This document shows positions 8,353-17,567 of a DNA stretch of 63,518 bases, one piece after another; positions within the stretch are counted from its first letter, which is position 1; the number at the start of each line of letters is the position of its first letter. The notes beneath the pieces are model-generated. The model was not told where the DNA came from and did no database searches. It saw nothing but the letters and a program-made list of their open reading frames with translations. The stretch lies in NCBI GenBank assembly GCA_020630015.1, contig JAHDCF010000013.1, forward strand, positions 1 through 63,518, written 5' to 3'. This stretch comes from Planktomarina sp. (GTDB taxonomy: Bacteria > Pseudomonadota > Alphaproteobacteria > Rhodobacterales > Rhodobacteraceae). A program made the translations under genes and the position numbers.

Positions 8353-9180
8353 TCAACCCAACAGGGTCGATTGAACCCACCAATTCGGATTCAACGAAAG
8401 ATCAGAAGCCGCGCAATCGGCGGCGGTTTGGGTTGCAAAAATTCCAAAACACGTGGCACCTGAACCCGACATTCGCACCAATCGGGCCCCCGTCGCGGAC
8501 AAAGCATCCAAAACATCTTGGATCACCGGTTGGTGCGATATTGCCGGGGCTTCCAAATCATTGCGGCAATTTTCAAGCCAATCGCAGGCCGAAGGTGCAT
8601 CGGAAAATGTGGGGATGCGATCGGGCATCGGTAAATTGTTTTTTGATTGAAGCGCCATAAAAACCTTAGGCGTCGACACAGCAACACCGGGGTTGACCAA
8701 AACCGCAGGTAAAGGCGGCAATCCTGAAACAGGGTTTAGAACATCCCCGATACCCTGCATACGTTGTGCTTTCGCCGTCATGCATACCGGCACATCCGCC
8801 CCCAATATTGCGGTGTTTTGTGGCAAGGGGCATGCCCAAAATCGGGACAAAAGGCGCAAAGCCGCGGCGGCATCGGCGCTGCCGCCACCGATACCTGCGG
8901 CGGCAGGCAACATTTTCGTCAGCGTCAAATGTGCACGCCCATTCGGATTAAGATGACGAGCGGCTTTGATCACCAAATTCCTGTCGTCGGTTGGAACGCC
9001 TTCGCAACAAGGCCCTTCAACGGTCAGGCCCAACCCATCCGATGGATCCGCACGCAAGTGATCACCGACATCCGCAAAGGCAACGAGGCTGTCTAATTCA
9101 TGATACCCATCTGCACGCTGCCCGGTGACATGCAGCGTCAAATTAATTTTTGCAGGCGCAAATTCAGCGTCAGTTTTCAT
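8353..9180 (-). CDS. ispE: 4-diphosphocytidyl-2-C-methyl-D-erythritol kinase
   Basis: 275 residues, GHMP kinase family. The N-terminal APAKINLTLHVTGQRADGYH and the ATP-binding glycine loop PAAAGIGGGSADAAAAL are clear, and the third motif SGSGATCFGIF is near the end. It phosphorylates CDP-methylerythritol in the non-mevalonate (MEP) pathway. The start lies 11 nt inside the end of the TPR gene, so the two are probably translated together. Confidence 0.95.
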   Translation of the reverse strand: MKTDAEFAPAKINLTLHVTGQRADGYHELDSLVAFADVGDHLRADPSDGLGLTVEGPCCEGVPTDDRNLVIKAARHLNPNGRAHLTLTKMLPAAAGIGGGSADAAAALRLLSRFWACPLPQNTAILGADVPVCMTAKAQRMQGIGDVLNPVSGLPPLPAVLVNPGVAVSTPKVFMALQSKNNLPMPDRIPTFSDAPSACDWLENCRNDLEAPAISHQPVIQDVLDALSATGARLVRMSGSGATCFGIFATQTAADCAASDLSLNPNWWVQSTLLG

Positions 9181-10843
9181 CTGCCGCTTTCAACGGGCTG
9201 GCCCCTTCGTTTTTCAAAACTGCATCCAATCCAAGATCCAATTTTGATTTTACACGTTCTGGATCAATGTCACGCAAATCCGTGTCTTCGGTGATAAAGC
9301 TCAGGGTTCTAAGCCACTGAAATTCAGCTTCGGGTTTGCGCCCAACCGCCCAATACACATCGCCCAGATGATCATTCACCACAGGATCCGTGGCCATCAG
9401 CGACACTGCCTTTTCCATCGGATCCAATGCCCGCTCATACTGGCCGAGCTTGAACAAGGCCCAACCAAGACTGTCGGCGATATAACCGGCGTCTGGGGCT
9501 TGCGCCACGGCACGTTCAATCATCGACAAAGCTTCGTCCAGTTTTTCGCCCCGTTCCACAAGCGAATACCCAAGATAGTTCAGCACCCGATATTGATCTG
9601 GTTGCAATTCCAATGCCGCCCTGAAATCACGTTCCGCCTTACGCCATTTCCCACGGCGTTCGAATGTAATTGCACGGGCGTAATACAAGCTCCAATCACT
9701 GGCTGCGGGCGTTTCAATCAGCTTTATCGCCCGTCTATAGGATTTCTCAGCCCCGCGATAATCTTCTTGATCACGTAACAGATTGCCAAGCTGTCTGTGC
9801 GCTTCTTGTTGATCGGGATATGCATCAACCAACGCGCGCGCCAATTCCGTCGCTGCGGTTGTTTTCCCATCCCGCCATGTTGCATCGATCAATCCAAGTT
9901 GTGCACGAAAATGATACGGATCTTCTGCGGCGATATTTTTAAAGCTGTTTTGCGCCAATCCATAGGCCCGAAAATCACGCAAGTTTTGTGCCACTAACAG
10001 ATGCGCTTGCGCATTGGCCCCAACCAATGCCGTGGCAAGACGACCATAAATGAGGCCCGCTTCGCTGACTTCCTCTTGGGATTGGGCCACGGTGAACAAA
10101 ATCTCTGCAATGCCTTCGGTAGGTGAAACAACTGTGTCGAAATCTAGCTTCTGCTCTTTCGTCATTGCCTCAACTGCGGCTGAAAGTGCTGGATCGTTTG
10201 GGAAACGTTTTGCCATCACAAGCGCATCTTCCATGCGATCAGAATTGGACAACACCTGAGCATAGGTCATTCCATTTCGCGATCCACCAAACGGGCCAGA
10301 TGCATCATATTCAATTACCGCTTTGTCAAAATCACCGGCCTGCGCATGGGCCAAAATTTTGTGAAGGGAGGCAACCGGGGCTAAGTTTTCAATTTGGGAA
10401 ACTGCTTCGAATTTTTCAAACGCTGCATCTTGGTCACCAAGTGCAAGATGACCCCACGCCCGCAAAAACATATCAAGGTCAGGCGTCGAAACAGTTCCGC
10501 TGTTCAGAACATCCATCGCGGCGGTGAAATTTTCGTCTTTCACCTGCCCGACAAAGGCCACCAAACGCGAATTTCCAATGGCCGCGCCATTTGTTTGCAA
10601 CACGTCTGCCAATTCAAATGCGCGATCCAAGTTGCCTGCCAAAACAAACGATTCAAGGGCACGCCCCAGAAGCCTGACATTAAATTCTTCTTTTTGCGCG
10701 GCCTGAAAATAATATTCAGCAGCGACAAGAAAATCATTGCGCGCTTTGGATTGGCTTGCCGCCAAATAGGCACCAGATTGTGCAAAAGCCGCGCCGGACA
10801 ACATTGCCACCAACACACCGGTCAAAATATTCTTGATCACCAA
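9170..10843 (-). CDS. Exported tetratricopeptide-repeat protein
   Basis: 557 residues. A signal peptide (MVIKNILTGVLVAMLSGAAFAQS) is followed by many TPR helices. Clear units lie in the C-terminal half, for example AHRQLGNLLRDQEDYRGAEKSYRRAI and the unit with LGYSLVERGEKLDEALSMIERAV. The start is TTG 10843 or GTG 10840, with AGGAGG 5-8 nt upstream. Homologous exported TPR proteins sit upstream of ispE in many Rhodobacterales, and some resemble the BamD/lytic-type scaffold proteins in layout, but a specific role is not known. The gene overlaps ispE by 11 nt. Confidence 0.88.
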   Translation of the reverse strand: MVIKNILTGVLVAMLSGAAFAQSGAYLAASQSKARNDFLVAAEYYFQAAQKEEFNVRLLGRALESFVLAGNLDRAFELADVLQTNGAAIGNSRLVAFVGQVKDENFTAAMDVLNSGTVSTPDLDMFLRAWGHLALGDQDAAFEKFEAVSQIENLAPVASLHKILAHAQAGDFDKAVIEYDASGPFGGSRNGMTYAQVLSNSDRMEDALVMAKRFPNDPALSAAVEAMTKEQKLDFDTVVSPTEGIAEILFTVAQSQEEVSEAGLIYGRLATALVGANAQAHLLVAQNLRDFRAYGLAQNSFKNIAAEDPYHFRAQLGLIDATWRDGKTTAATELARALVDAYPDQQEAHRQLGNLLRDQEDYRGAEKSYRRAIKLIETPAASDWSLYYARAITFERRGKWRKAERDFRAALELQPDQYRVLNYLGYSLVERGEKLDEALSMIERAVAQAPDAGYIADSLGWALFKLGQYERALDPMEKAVSLMATDPVVNDHLGDVYWAVGRKPEAEFQWLRTLSFITEDTDLRDIDPERVKSKLDLGLDAVLKNEGASPLKAADEN

Positions 10844-10895
10844 CTGATCCTCCTGCTGCTTTTGACACTAAGCCCCGATTTTGCGGGTGGCAACG

Positions 10896-10921
10896 AAAAC
10901 GGGCCGGAAAATCCGGCCCGA
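10896..10921 (-). terminator. Rho-independent terminator after ETF-QO
   Basis: Arms CGGGCCGGA / TCCGGCCCG (10900-10908 and 10912-10920) around AAA. Read on the minus strand the stem is followed by TTTT. It lies 24 bp past the ETF-QO stop and before the TPR start. Confidence 0.82.
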
Positions 10922-10944
10922 AATTGATCACAGTTTAGAGAACA

Positions 10945-12582
10945 TCACATGTTGGGATAGTTCGGCCCATCACCACCTTGTGGCGTGACCCAAGTAATGT
11001 TTTGGCTTGGGTCTTTGATGTCGCATGTTTTGCAATGCACACAGTTTTGGAAGTTAATGACAAACTTGTCATCAACCACTTCGTAAACGCCGGCTGGGCA
11101 ATATCGTTGCGCAGGTTCAGCAAATTTCGGCATGTTCACTGACATTGGAATAGAAGCATCCGCCAAGCGCAAATGCGCAGGCTGGCTTTCTTCGTGGTTG
11201 GTGGCCGAAAAACTGACGTTTGTCAGGCGATCAAAGCTAAGCTTTCCATCCGGTTTCGGATAGTCGATTTCTTTGTGTTGCGACGCAGGTTCGGTCGCTT
11301 CGGCATCGTTTTTCCCGTGGCTGAGCGTGCCAAAAGGGCTGAACTTCAAAAGCGTCTGACACCACATGTCCAAGCCGCCGCCCACAAGTGAAGCAACCAA
11401 ACCAAACTTCGACCACAATGGTTTTACGTTGCGAACTTTCTTCAGATCTTTGCCGATCGCGCCAGTGCGCACCTCATCCTCGTAAGAGGTCAATTCATCA
11501 CCGGAACGATCCGCCTTGATGGCCTCAAACGCAGCTTCAGCCGCGGCCTTCCCCGACAACATTGCGTTGTGGTTACCCTTGATGCGCGGCACGTTGACCA
11601 TACCAACCGAACAGCCCAACATTGCAACACCCGGTGCCACCATTTTCGGCATGGATTGGTATCCACCCTCTGAAATGGCCCGCGCGCCATAGGCCACGCG
11701 TTTACCGCCTTCCAACAGATCCGCCACCATTGGATGATGCTTGAACCGCTGGAATTCCATGTATGGGAACAGATGTGGATTTTTGTAGTTTAAGTGCACA
11801 ACAAAGCCCACGTAAACTTGATTATTTTCGAGGTGATAAATGAAAGATCCACCTCCGGCGTTGCTGTTCAGCGGCCAGCCCATTGTGTGGGTAACGCTGC
11901 CTTCACGGTGTTTGGCGGGATCGATTTCCCAAATCTCTTTCATACCGATGCCGAACTTCTGCGGCTCTTTCCCTGCAGACAGATCGTATTTTGCGATAAC
12001 CTCTTTTGCCAAAGACCCGCGAACGCCCTCTGACAAGAAAACATATTTCCCGTGCAATTCCATGCCAGGCTCGGTGTCTTCTCCGATGCTGCCATCGGCC
12101 TCAAGCCCGAAGACGCCTGCAACCACGCCCTTCACTTCGCCGTTGTCACCATAAACCAGTTCGGAACAAGCCATGCCTGGGAAGATTTCAACACCCAGTT
12201 CTTCTGCTTGTTCTGCCATCCAACGGCAAACATTGCCCATTGAAACGATATAGTTCCCGTGGTTGTTCATCAGTGGCGGCATGGGGAAGTTGGGAATGCG
12301 TAATTTGCCAGCTTCACCCAACATATAAAAATTGTCGTCTTTGACGGCGGTGTTCAAAGGCGCGCCTTTTTCTTTCCAATCTGGGATCAATGCATCCAAA
12401 CCGCAGGGATCAAGAACAGCGCCTGACAGAATATGAGCGCCAACCTCGGACCCTTTTTCCAGCACAACAACTTGAAGATCAGCATCCAATTGCTTCAGAC
12501 GAATGGCTGCCGACAGGCCCGCAGGACCCGCCCCAACAATCACCACATCATATTCCATTGCTTCGCGTTCGATTTCGGCCAT
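10945..12582 (-). CDS. Electron-transfer flavoprotein:ubiquinone oxidoreductase
   Basis: 545 residues, typical length. The FAD-binding motif DVVIVGAGPAGLSAAIRL is at about residues 10-27, a membrane-associated ubiquinone region lies in the middle, and the C-terminal ferredoxin-like domain carries the [4Fe-4S] cysteines in CPAGVYE and NCVHCKTCDIKDP. It moves electrons from ETF, and so from acyl-CoA and amine dehydrogenases, into ubiquinone at the inner membrane. A GGGGAG ribosome site lies 9 nt before the ATG. It fits functionally with the acyl-CoA dehydrogenase at 22-24 kb, but the ETF subunits are not in the window. Confidence 0.96.
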   Translation of the reverse strand: MAEIEREAMEYDVVIVGAGPAGLSAAIRLKQLDADLQVVVLEKGSEVGAHILSGAVLDPCGLDALIPDWKEKGAPLNTAVKDDNFYMLGEAGKLRIPNFPMPPLMNNHGNYIVSMGNVCRWMAEQAEELGVEIFPGMACSELVYGDNGEVKGVVAGVFGLEADGSIGEDTEPGMELHGKYVFLSEGVRGSLAKEVIAKYDLSAGKEPQKFGIGMKEIWEIDPAKHREGSVTHTMGWPLNSNAGGGSFIYHLENNQVYVGFVVHLNYKNPHLFPYMEFQRFKHHPMVADLLEGGKRVAYGARAISEGGYQSMPKMVAPGVAMLGCSVGMVNVPRIKGNHNAMLSGKAAAEAAFEAIKADRSGDELTSYEDEVRTGAIGKDLKKVRNVKPLWSKFGLVASLVGGGLDMWCQTLLKFSPFGTLSHGKNDAEATEPASQHKEIDYPKPDGKLSFDRLTNVSFSATNHEESQPAHLRLADASIPMSVNMPKFAEPAQRYCPAGVYEVVDDKFVINFQNCVHCKTCDIKDPSQNITWVTPQGGDGPNYPNM

Positions 12583-12715
12583 ACGCTTGCTCCCCTTAAC
12601 GGCTTGGCATTTTCATGAAAAAAACGCCAAAATTTTCAGTGTTCCCTATTGCCTTTATGACAGGCCGTCCCCATCGGTCAATCGTGACGCGGCGGTGCCT
12701 TGCCGAAAGGCGACA

Positions 12716-13162
12716 CTATTTCGCGCCTTCTGGCCTGTCTCCTAGTAAGAAACGTGGCCCGGGGCCTTTATCGGAAACAGAATCATTCGGATTATAAAGT
12801 TGACAGCTTTCCAAACTCAGGCACCCACACCCGATGCATCCGTCCAGTTTGTCCCTCAAATTTTCCAAAGCAGCGATACGGCCATCCAAGTGTTGTCGAA
12901 ACGTTTCTGACAATTTGGACCAATCGGATTTGGTTGGCGTTCTGTTATCCGGCAGTTGCTTTAATTGCTCACAAATCATTGAGATCGAAAATCCAAGCCT
13001 CTGCGCGATCATAATAAAGCTCAACCGACGAATGTCAGAGGAACGGTAACGCCGTTGTCCACCGGCGTTTCGACCCACCTGCAACAGACCTTCTTCCTCG
13101 TAATATCGTATCGCGGACACGGCCAGTCCTGTCCGCTCTGAGACTTTTCCAATGCTCATCAT
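12716..13162 (-). CDS. soxR: Redox-sensitive MerR-family regulator SoxR
   Basis: 148 residues from ATG 13162 (a second ATG follows directly). The MerR helix-turn-helix occupies residues 1-70, then a dimerisation helix, then the cluster site Cys109-x2-Cys112-x-Cys114-x5-Cys120 (GCIGCGCLSLESC), the exact spacing of the SoxR [2Fe-2S] cluster. SoxR senses redox-cycling compounds and activates promoters with a long spacer by untwisting the DNA. Its operator is 9 bp upstream of its own start, and the GAGG of the operator's arm is placed to act as its ribosome site. Outside enteric bacteria SoxR usually acts directly on small sets of genes, not through SoxS. Confidence 0.96.
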   Translation of the reverse strand: MMSIGKVSERTGLAVSAIRYYEEEGLLQVGRNAGGQRRYRSSDIRRLSFIMIAQRLGFSISMICEQLKQLPDNRTPTKSDWSKLSETFRQHLDGRIAALENLRDKLDGCIGCGCLSLESCQLYNPNDSVSDKGPGPRFLLGDRPEGAK

Positions 13163-13167
13163 TTCAC

Positions 13168-13198
13168 TTGACCTCAAGTTAACTTGAGGAATTATGAC
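13168..13198 (+). promoter_or_regulatory. SoxR box within a 19-bp-spacer promoter
   Basis: The 18-bp palindrome CCTCAAGTTAACTTGAGG (13172-13189) is identical to the SoxR box in front of E. coli soxS. It lies between a -35 TTGACC (13168-13173) and a -10-like TATGAC (13193-13198) with a 19-bp spacer, the overlong spacing typical of MerR-family targets. It points at the VOC gene starting at 13229. Confidence 0.92.
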
Positions 13199-13228
13199 GT
13201 GTTGGTCTTCTGAACAAAAGGACCAAAA

Positions 13229-13609
13229 ATGATGGAACTTGAACACGTAAATGTAACCGTAACCGACGCACACGCGACCGCCGCTTGGCATTCGGCTGTC
13301 TTTGGTTGGAAAATTCGATGGGAAGGGGCATCAATGAATGGCGCGGGTTATACAATTCACAGCGGCACTGAAAATTCATATGTCGCGCTGTACCAACCCC
13401 AAAATGTTAAACCAGCCTTATCGAATAATTACACAACAGCGGGCGGATTAAACCACATTGCAGTGGTCGTTGATGACCTGGATAAAGTTGAGAACGCCGT
13501 GACATCAGCCGGGTTCAAAACAATGAACCACGGTGATTATGAACCCGGGCGTCGTTTCTATTTCTTGGATGGAGATGGCATCGAATACGAAATTGTCAGC
13601 TATCCTTGA
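13229..13609 (+). CDS. VOC-family (glyoxalase/bleomycin-resistance-like) protein, predicted SoxR target
   Basis: 126 residues (ATG 13229 or the adjacent ATG 13232; AAAAGGA upstream). The vicinal-oxygen-chelate fold is shown by the two beta-alpha-beta-beta-beta halves: LEHVNVTVTDAHATAAWHSAVFGW and then LNHIAVVVDDLDKVENAV with GRRFYFLDGDGIEYEIV. Possible metal ligands are His6, the second-half His (LNHIA) and a C-terminal Glu. The SoxR box directly upstream makes this the predicted output of SoxR, so it probably deals with a redox-active or electrophilic compound. Substrate is unknown. Confidence 0.88.
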   Translation: MMELEHVNVTVTDAHATAAWHSAVFGWKIRWEGASMNGAGYTIHSGTENSYVALYQPQNVKPALSNNYTTAGGLNHIAVVVDDLDKVENAVTSAGFKTMNHGDYEPGRRFYFLDGDGIEYEIVSYP

Positions 13610-13654
13610 GGATATTAGGTGCATATCTTTTCAGGACTTCCTTGGTGTGACCCC

Positions 13655-13684
13655 TTGAAAAAAGGGGCTCACTCTGGCCATGTA
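13655..13684 (+). promoter_or_regulatory. Candidate greA promoter
   Basis: TTGAAA (13655-13660) and CATGTA (13679-13684) with an 18-bp spacer, 33 bp before greA. The -35 overlaps a CCCCTT/AAGGGG hairpin at 13651-13667 that has no T tract. Plausible sigma-70 promoter by eye only. Confidence 0.35.
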
Positions 13685-13716
13685 GCGGGAACATCTTCCA
13701 ATTGCATGAGATCCCA

Positions 13717-14187
13717 ATGGAAAAGATACCTTTGACACGCGCCGGATATGACCGACTTGAAGAAGAGATGAAGCATCTCAAATCAGTTGAACGTCCTGCG
13801 ATCATCGCCGCCATCGCCGAGGCGCGTGAATTGGGCGACCTAAAGGAAAATGCGGAATATCATTCGGCCCGCGAAAAGCAGGGATTTATCGAAGGTCGCA
13901 TCAAAGAGCTTGAAGCGATTTCAGGCTTGGCTGACATCATCGATCCAGAAACCTTGTCAGGCCCCATAAAATTCGGCGCCACAGTTGAACTGGTTGATGA
14001 AGACACAGATGAAGAAAAGACCTTTCAGATTGTTGGCGAACCTGAGGCCGATATCGAAAAGGGGCTTTTGAACATTGCTTCGCCTTTGGCCCGATCTTTG
14101 ATCGGAAAGGAAGAAGGCGACAGCGTCGAGGTGCGAACCCCCGGCGGCAATAAATCATACGAAGTTCTCAGCGTTAAATACATTTGA
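13717..14187 (+). CDS. greA: Transcription elongation factor GreA
   Basis: 156 residues from ATG 13717, the usual GreA length; an in-frame ATG five codons upstream is less likely. The N-terminal coiled coil carries the conserved tip [19 protein letters not shown] near residues 37-55, with acidic residues that reach the RNA polymerase active site, and the C-terminal FKBP-like domain ends in [12 protein letters not shown]. GreA rescues backtracked RNA polymerase by stimulating transcript cleavage. Confidence 0.97.
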   Translation: MEKIPLTRAGYDRLEEEMKHLKSVERPAIIAAIAEARELGDLKENAEYHSAREKQGFIEGRIKELEAISGLADIIDPETLSGPIKFGATVELVDEDTDEEKTFQIVGEPEADIEKGLLNIASPLARSLIGKEEGDSVEVRTPGGNKSYEVLSVKYI

Positions 14188-14225
14188 ACCAGATCTGAAT
14201 AGGCCAGAAGTTTTTAGGATTTTTT

Positions 14226-15245
14226 ATGCCGGCCGACGAAACACAAAAGCAGACAACCGAAAAACGGGCCTCTATCTTTGGCCCCTTGGAACTTGTGTGT
14301 ATCGTCTTGTGCTTGATCTGGTTGGCGTTGGGTGTTTATGGCGCCATTGTTCTGGGCGCATTGGCAGATACCGCACAACCCCTTGAACGGATCATGGCGT
14401 TGATCGCGATTGTTTTCCCTGTGGCAGTTATTGCCATGGTCGGGGCGGCCGCACGCCATCACAGAAACCTTCGCCAAGAAGCCACAGCATTGCGCACAAG
14501 CGTGGCCCAACTTCAACATTCGATGGATGTGGATGCGCGGGCGCGCCGTGCAAACACAAACCCCAATGTTCAAGAAAAACTGGATGAGATTGCCAAATCC
14601 ACACAGCAAACTGAAACGGCATTGGCTACTTTTGTATCTTCCCGATCCTCAGGGCGTGCCCGCGCTAAGGTATCCACAGATGCGGCCCCACCGGTAGAGG
14701 CGAAACCAAAACTGGATGTGTCAGAGGCACAAACCAGCATTGATTTTTCAGAAGAAACGCCACCGGCCACCGATCCCATTCCTGCAGAAACCCTCATTAC
14801 TGCGCTGCATTTCCCGAGTGATGCCGACGACAAAGAAGGGTTCGCCGCTTTGCGGACTGCTTTGGCCGATAGGCGATATCGCCCATTGGTTTACAGCGGC
14901 CAAGATGTTTTGACCCGCTTGGCCAAAGACCAAATATTTATGGATACATTGGCGGTTGATCGCACCAGACCAGAGGTATGGCGAAAATTTGCGGAGGGCG
15001 AACGTGGACCTTTGGTTTCAAGCGTTGGGGGCATTCGCGACAGGCAACCCCTTGCCCTTGCTGCACGCGCCCTGAAGACCGAACCTGCCTTTCGCGACAC
15101 AGCCCATCAATTTGTGCAAAAGTTTGATGCTTTGCTGACGGATGTCGCACCAACCATGGACGACGAGACACTTACAAAATTTACCCAAACACGCTCTGCA
15201 AAGGCATTCATGGTTTTGGGACGGGTGTTGGGAATGTTTTCTTAA
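14226..15245 (+). CDS. Conserved hypothetical membrane protein with coiled coil
   Basis: 339 residues. Two transmembrane helices near residues 20-45 and 55-78 are followed by a predicted coiled coil (about 80-125), a Pro/Ala/Ser-rich linker, and a conserved helical C-terminal domain (about 185-339) rich in short Leu/Ala helices. I recognise the layout from Rhodobacterales hypothetical proteins but know no function. It follows greA by 38 bp. Its TAA stop overlaps that of the convergent GNAT gene as TTAA. Confidence 0.75.
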   Translation: MPADETQKQTTEKRASIFGPLELVCIVLCLIWLALGVYGAIVLGALADTAQPLERIMALIAIVFPVAVIAMVGAAARHHRNLRQEATALRTSVAQLQHSMDVDARARRANTNPNVQEKLDEIAKSTQQTETALATFVSSRSSGRARAKVSTDAAPPVEAKPKLDVSEAQTSIDFSEETPPATDPIPAETLITALHFPSDADDKEGFAALRTALADRRYRPLVYSGQDVLTRLAKDQIFMDTLAVDRTRPEVWRKFAEGERGPLVSSVGGIRDRQPLALAARALKTEPAFRDTAHQFVQKFDALLTDVAPTMDDETLTKFTQTRSAKAFMVLGRVLGMFS

Positions 15246-15826
15246 ACTGCGCAACGCATTTGTGTGCTTGCCCGGAACCCCAAAATGGGTTGAAAAATTC
15301 CTGTTCGGGTGGTTGCCACTGCTTCGAACCCTTGCCGACGGTACAAATCTTTTGCCTTTGGATTGTTGTCCACCACATCCAGCAAAACCGCCTCTTTCTT
15401 CAAAGATCGTGCCTTTTCCTTGATGCCGCCCAAAAGGGCCGTTCCAACCCCCTGCCCCCGGGCATCTGAATGCACAAAGATACCGTCCATCAACAATTCA
15501 TTTTCAGGCAAATCCCTTTCATAAAGGCTGAGGGCCGCGCCGCGCCAACAGGCGCCAACCCATCCATACACCTTCGCCAAATCATGCACCCCACCTGTCA
15601 AAAGCCCACCCTGTTCTGTTTTGAAACCCGCGATACCAATTAATTCATTCTGGTTGTTCAGCGCACACAACGCGAAATTCGGATTCATATTTTCGCTTAG
15701 AAACGAAATGGCCTTCGGTTTCGGCCCAAGGGAAAATGACAGTTTTTGCGAAAAAGCATCCCAAAACAAATGGGCCGCAACATTGCTGTGATCAGATGAA
15801 AACCCCACAACAACTTGATGTTTCAA
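15242..15826 (-). CDS. GNAT-family N-acetyltransferase
   Basis: 194 residues. The acetyl-CoA binding motif appears as VHSDARGQGVGTALLGGIKEKA (about residues 118-139), followed by a VxxxNxxAKxLYRRxGF motif near the end (DVVDNNPKAKDLYRRQGFEAV). Substrate cannot be told. It is the last gene of the fdhD-mobA-mobB-moeA operon and overlaps moeA by ATGA, so it is co-translated with cofactor genes, though acetylation has no known place in that pathway. Confidence 0.87.
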   Translation of the reverse strand: MKHQVVVGFSSDHSNVAAHLFWDAFSQKLSFSLGPKPKAISFLSENMNPNFALCALNNQNELIGIAGFKTEQGGLLTGGVHDLAKVYGWVGACWRGAALSLYERDLPENELLMDGIFVHSDARGQGVGTALLGGIKEKARSLKKEAVLLDVVDNNPKAKDLYRRQGFEAVATTRTGIFQPILGFRASTQMRCAV

Positions 15827-17076
15827 ATCCCAAACTCCGAAAATGGGATATATTTGACCAAGGTGCCATGGGTGACATCAACCGCCTCATCCGGCAGTTC
15901 CACCAACCCATTTGCCCATGTCAAACCCGAGATGCGCCCGGACCCTTCTGATGGGAAAACCTCTGCCCCCGCCTTTCCAAGGCGCGCGCGCAAATATTCA
16001 CGACGGCCGTTCTTCTTGGCTTTTTCGAATGCAGCGGGAACCATCATGCCCGTTGGGTTTTGAAAAGATGCACCGGCCATTTGCAACATTGCTGGCCGCC
16101 CAAAAACCAATGTGCACACAAAGGCGGCAACTGGGTTTCCCGGCAAACCAAATACAGGCGTCCCGTTCCAAATACCCAAGGCCAAGGGCCGCCCGGGTTT
16201 GATTGCAACCCGCCACAACGCCATTGATCCCGTGCTGTTCAAGGCGGCGGATACATGATCTTCATCCCCTGCGGATGCACCACCAGATGTGAGTATCACA
16301 TCCGCCGCAGTCGCCGCATCAGAAAGCGTTCTTTGCACTTGTTCGGCGTTGTCCGGCTGAATGCCGAAATCAATCACTTCAAATCCCCACGCGCGTATCA
16401 ACGCCGATAACATCGGACGATTGGCATCAAAAATTTGTCCATCTTTGGCTTGCACGTCCGGGGGCACCAACTCATCCCCGGTTGAGATTATCGCAACGCG
16501 CAACTTTCGGTATGCCGATGCAGCGGCAACACCAACGCTTGCCATGGTTCCAATGTCAGCCGGGGTAATGCGTCGACCTTTGGGAAGTATCGATTGCCCA
16601 ACCTGCATATCTTCACCTGCAGATCTGGCATTTGCACCCTCTTTCAAAGGCCCGCGCAGGTGGATGTCCCCATCTTCGACGGACACGTCTTCTTGTAATG
16701 CGATTGTTGTGACACCATCGGGCAAAGGTGCACCTGTTAAAACCCTGATGGCGTTTCCGGCCGGAACTTTTCCATCAAATGGACCACCCGCCGCTGCACG
16801 CCCTTTTACCAAAGGCAAACGATGTTCACCGGGTGCCAACGCCCCGTGAAAGCCATACCCATCAACCGCCGAATTGGGCAGTGGGGGGTGGGCGCGTTCG
16901 GCAACAACATCTTTGGCCAATATACGACCCGCAAGATCCGCCAAGGGCGTTTCCTGCGCGGGTACGATGCAATGCAAACGTTCGCGCAACATGGACAATG
17001 CTTCATCAACAGGTGTCCAATGCACACCCGGTGGTAAGGCAAAGCAATCGTTCTTCAAAACTGGGGCCTTGGTCAT
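15823..17076 (-). CDS. moeA: Molybdopterin molybdotransferase
   Basis: 417 residues, usual MoeA length. Landmarks are PPLPNSAVDGYGF near the N-terminus, STGDELVPP, the gephyrin-type loop TSGGASAGDEDHV, and PGNPVAAF near the C-terminus. It inserts molybdate into adenylylated molybdopterin to give Mo-cofactor. It overlaps mobB by 4 nt and the GNAT gene by 4 nt. Confidence 0.95.
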   Translation of the reverse strand: MTKAPVLKNDCFALPPGVHWTPVDEALSMLRERLHCIVPAQETPLADLAGRILAKDVVAERAHPPLPNSAVDGYGFHGALAPGEHRLPLVKGRAAAGGPFDGKVPAGNAIRVLTGAPLPDGVTTIALQEDVSVEDGDIHLRGPLKEGANARSAGEDMQVGQSILPKGRRITPADIGTMASVGVAAASAYRKLRVAIISTGDELVPPDVQAKDGQIFDANRPMLSALIRAWGFEVIDFGIQPDNAEQVQRTLSDAATAADVILTSGGASAGDEDHVSAALNSTGSMALWRVAIKPGRPLALGIWNGTPVFGLPGNPVAAFVCTLVFGRPAMLQMAGASFQNPTGMMVPAAFEKAKKNGRREYLRARLGKAGAEVFPSEGSGRISGLTWANGLVELPDEAVDVTHGTLVKYIPFSEFGI

Positions 17077-17567
17077 TTCAATCCCACCTCAGCCAATATG
17101 AAATCAGCGATCGCTTTGGTGTCATCCAGATCAAACAAAGGACGATCAATTTCCAATTTTGTGTCACTTGCCACAGCACGAATTGTTGGATCATTTGGCG
17201 CAATCAAAGGGTTTTCTGCTTGGGCCCGCCAAGCCTCTATCTTTGGATGGGTGTCCCGTTTCCACCCTTCAATTAAAACCAAATCCACGGGAGAGAGTTT
17301 GGCCAATAAATCCGCCAGCGGTGGTTCATCGGCACCCCGCAATTCAGCCATCAGTGCCCATCGGTTTCCTGATGACAACAAAACCTCTTGTGCGCCAGAC
17401 ACACGGTGACGGTGGCTGTCTTTGCCCGGGTGATCCACGTCGAAGCTGTGATGGGCATGTTTCAGGGTCGACACACGAAACCCACGGTCGGAAATTTCAG
17501 ACACCAACCTTTCCATCAGCCCCGTTTTGCCCGCATTCTTCCAGCCCGTGACACCATAAACCTGCAT
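17073..17567 (-). CDS. mobB: Molybdopterin-guanine dinucleotide biosynthesis protein B
   Basis: 164 residues. The N-terminal P-loop GWKNAGKTGL binds GTP; HAHHSFDVDHPGKDSHRHRVSGA and IEGWKRDTHPKIE are MobB hallmarks. MobB is a GTPase partner of MobA in bis-MGD cofactor synthesis. Its start shares a base with the mobA stop region and its end overlaps moeA, so all are one transcript. Confidence 0.94.
   Translation of the reverse strand: MQVYGVTGWKNAGKTGLMERLVSEISDRGFRVSTLKHAHHSFDVDHPGKDSHRHRVSGAQEVLLSSGNRWALMAELRGADEPPLADLLAKLSPVDLVLIEGWKRDTHPKIEAWRAQAENPLIAPNDPTIRAVASDTKLEIDRPLFDLDDTKAIADFILAEVGLK

Noticed and set aside
12716-13162. soxR acting through a divergent soxS
   Set aside because: The divergent gene is a VOC protein, not an AraC-family activator.
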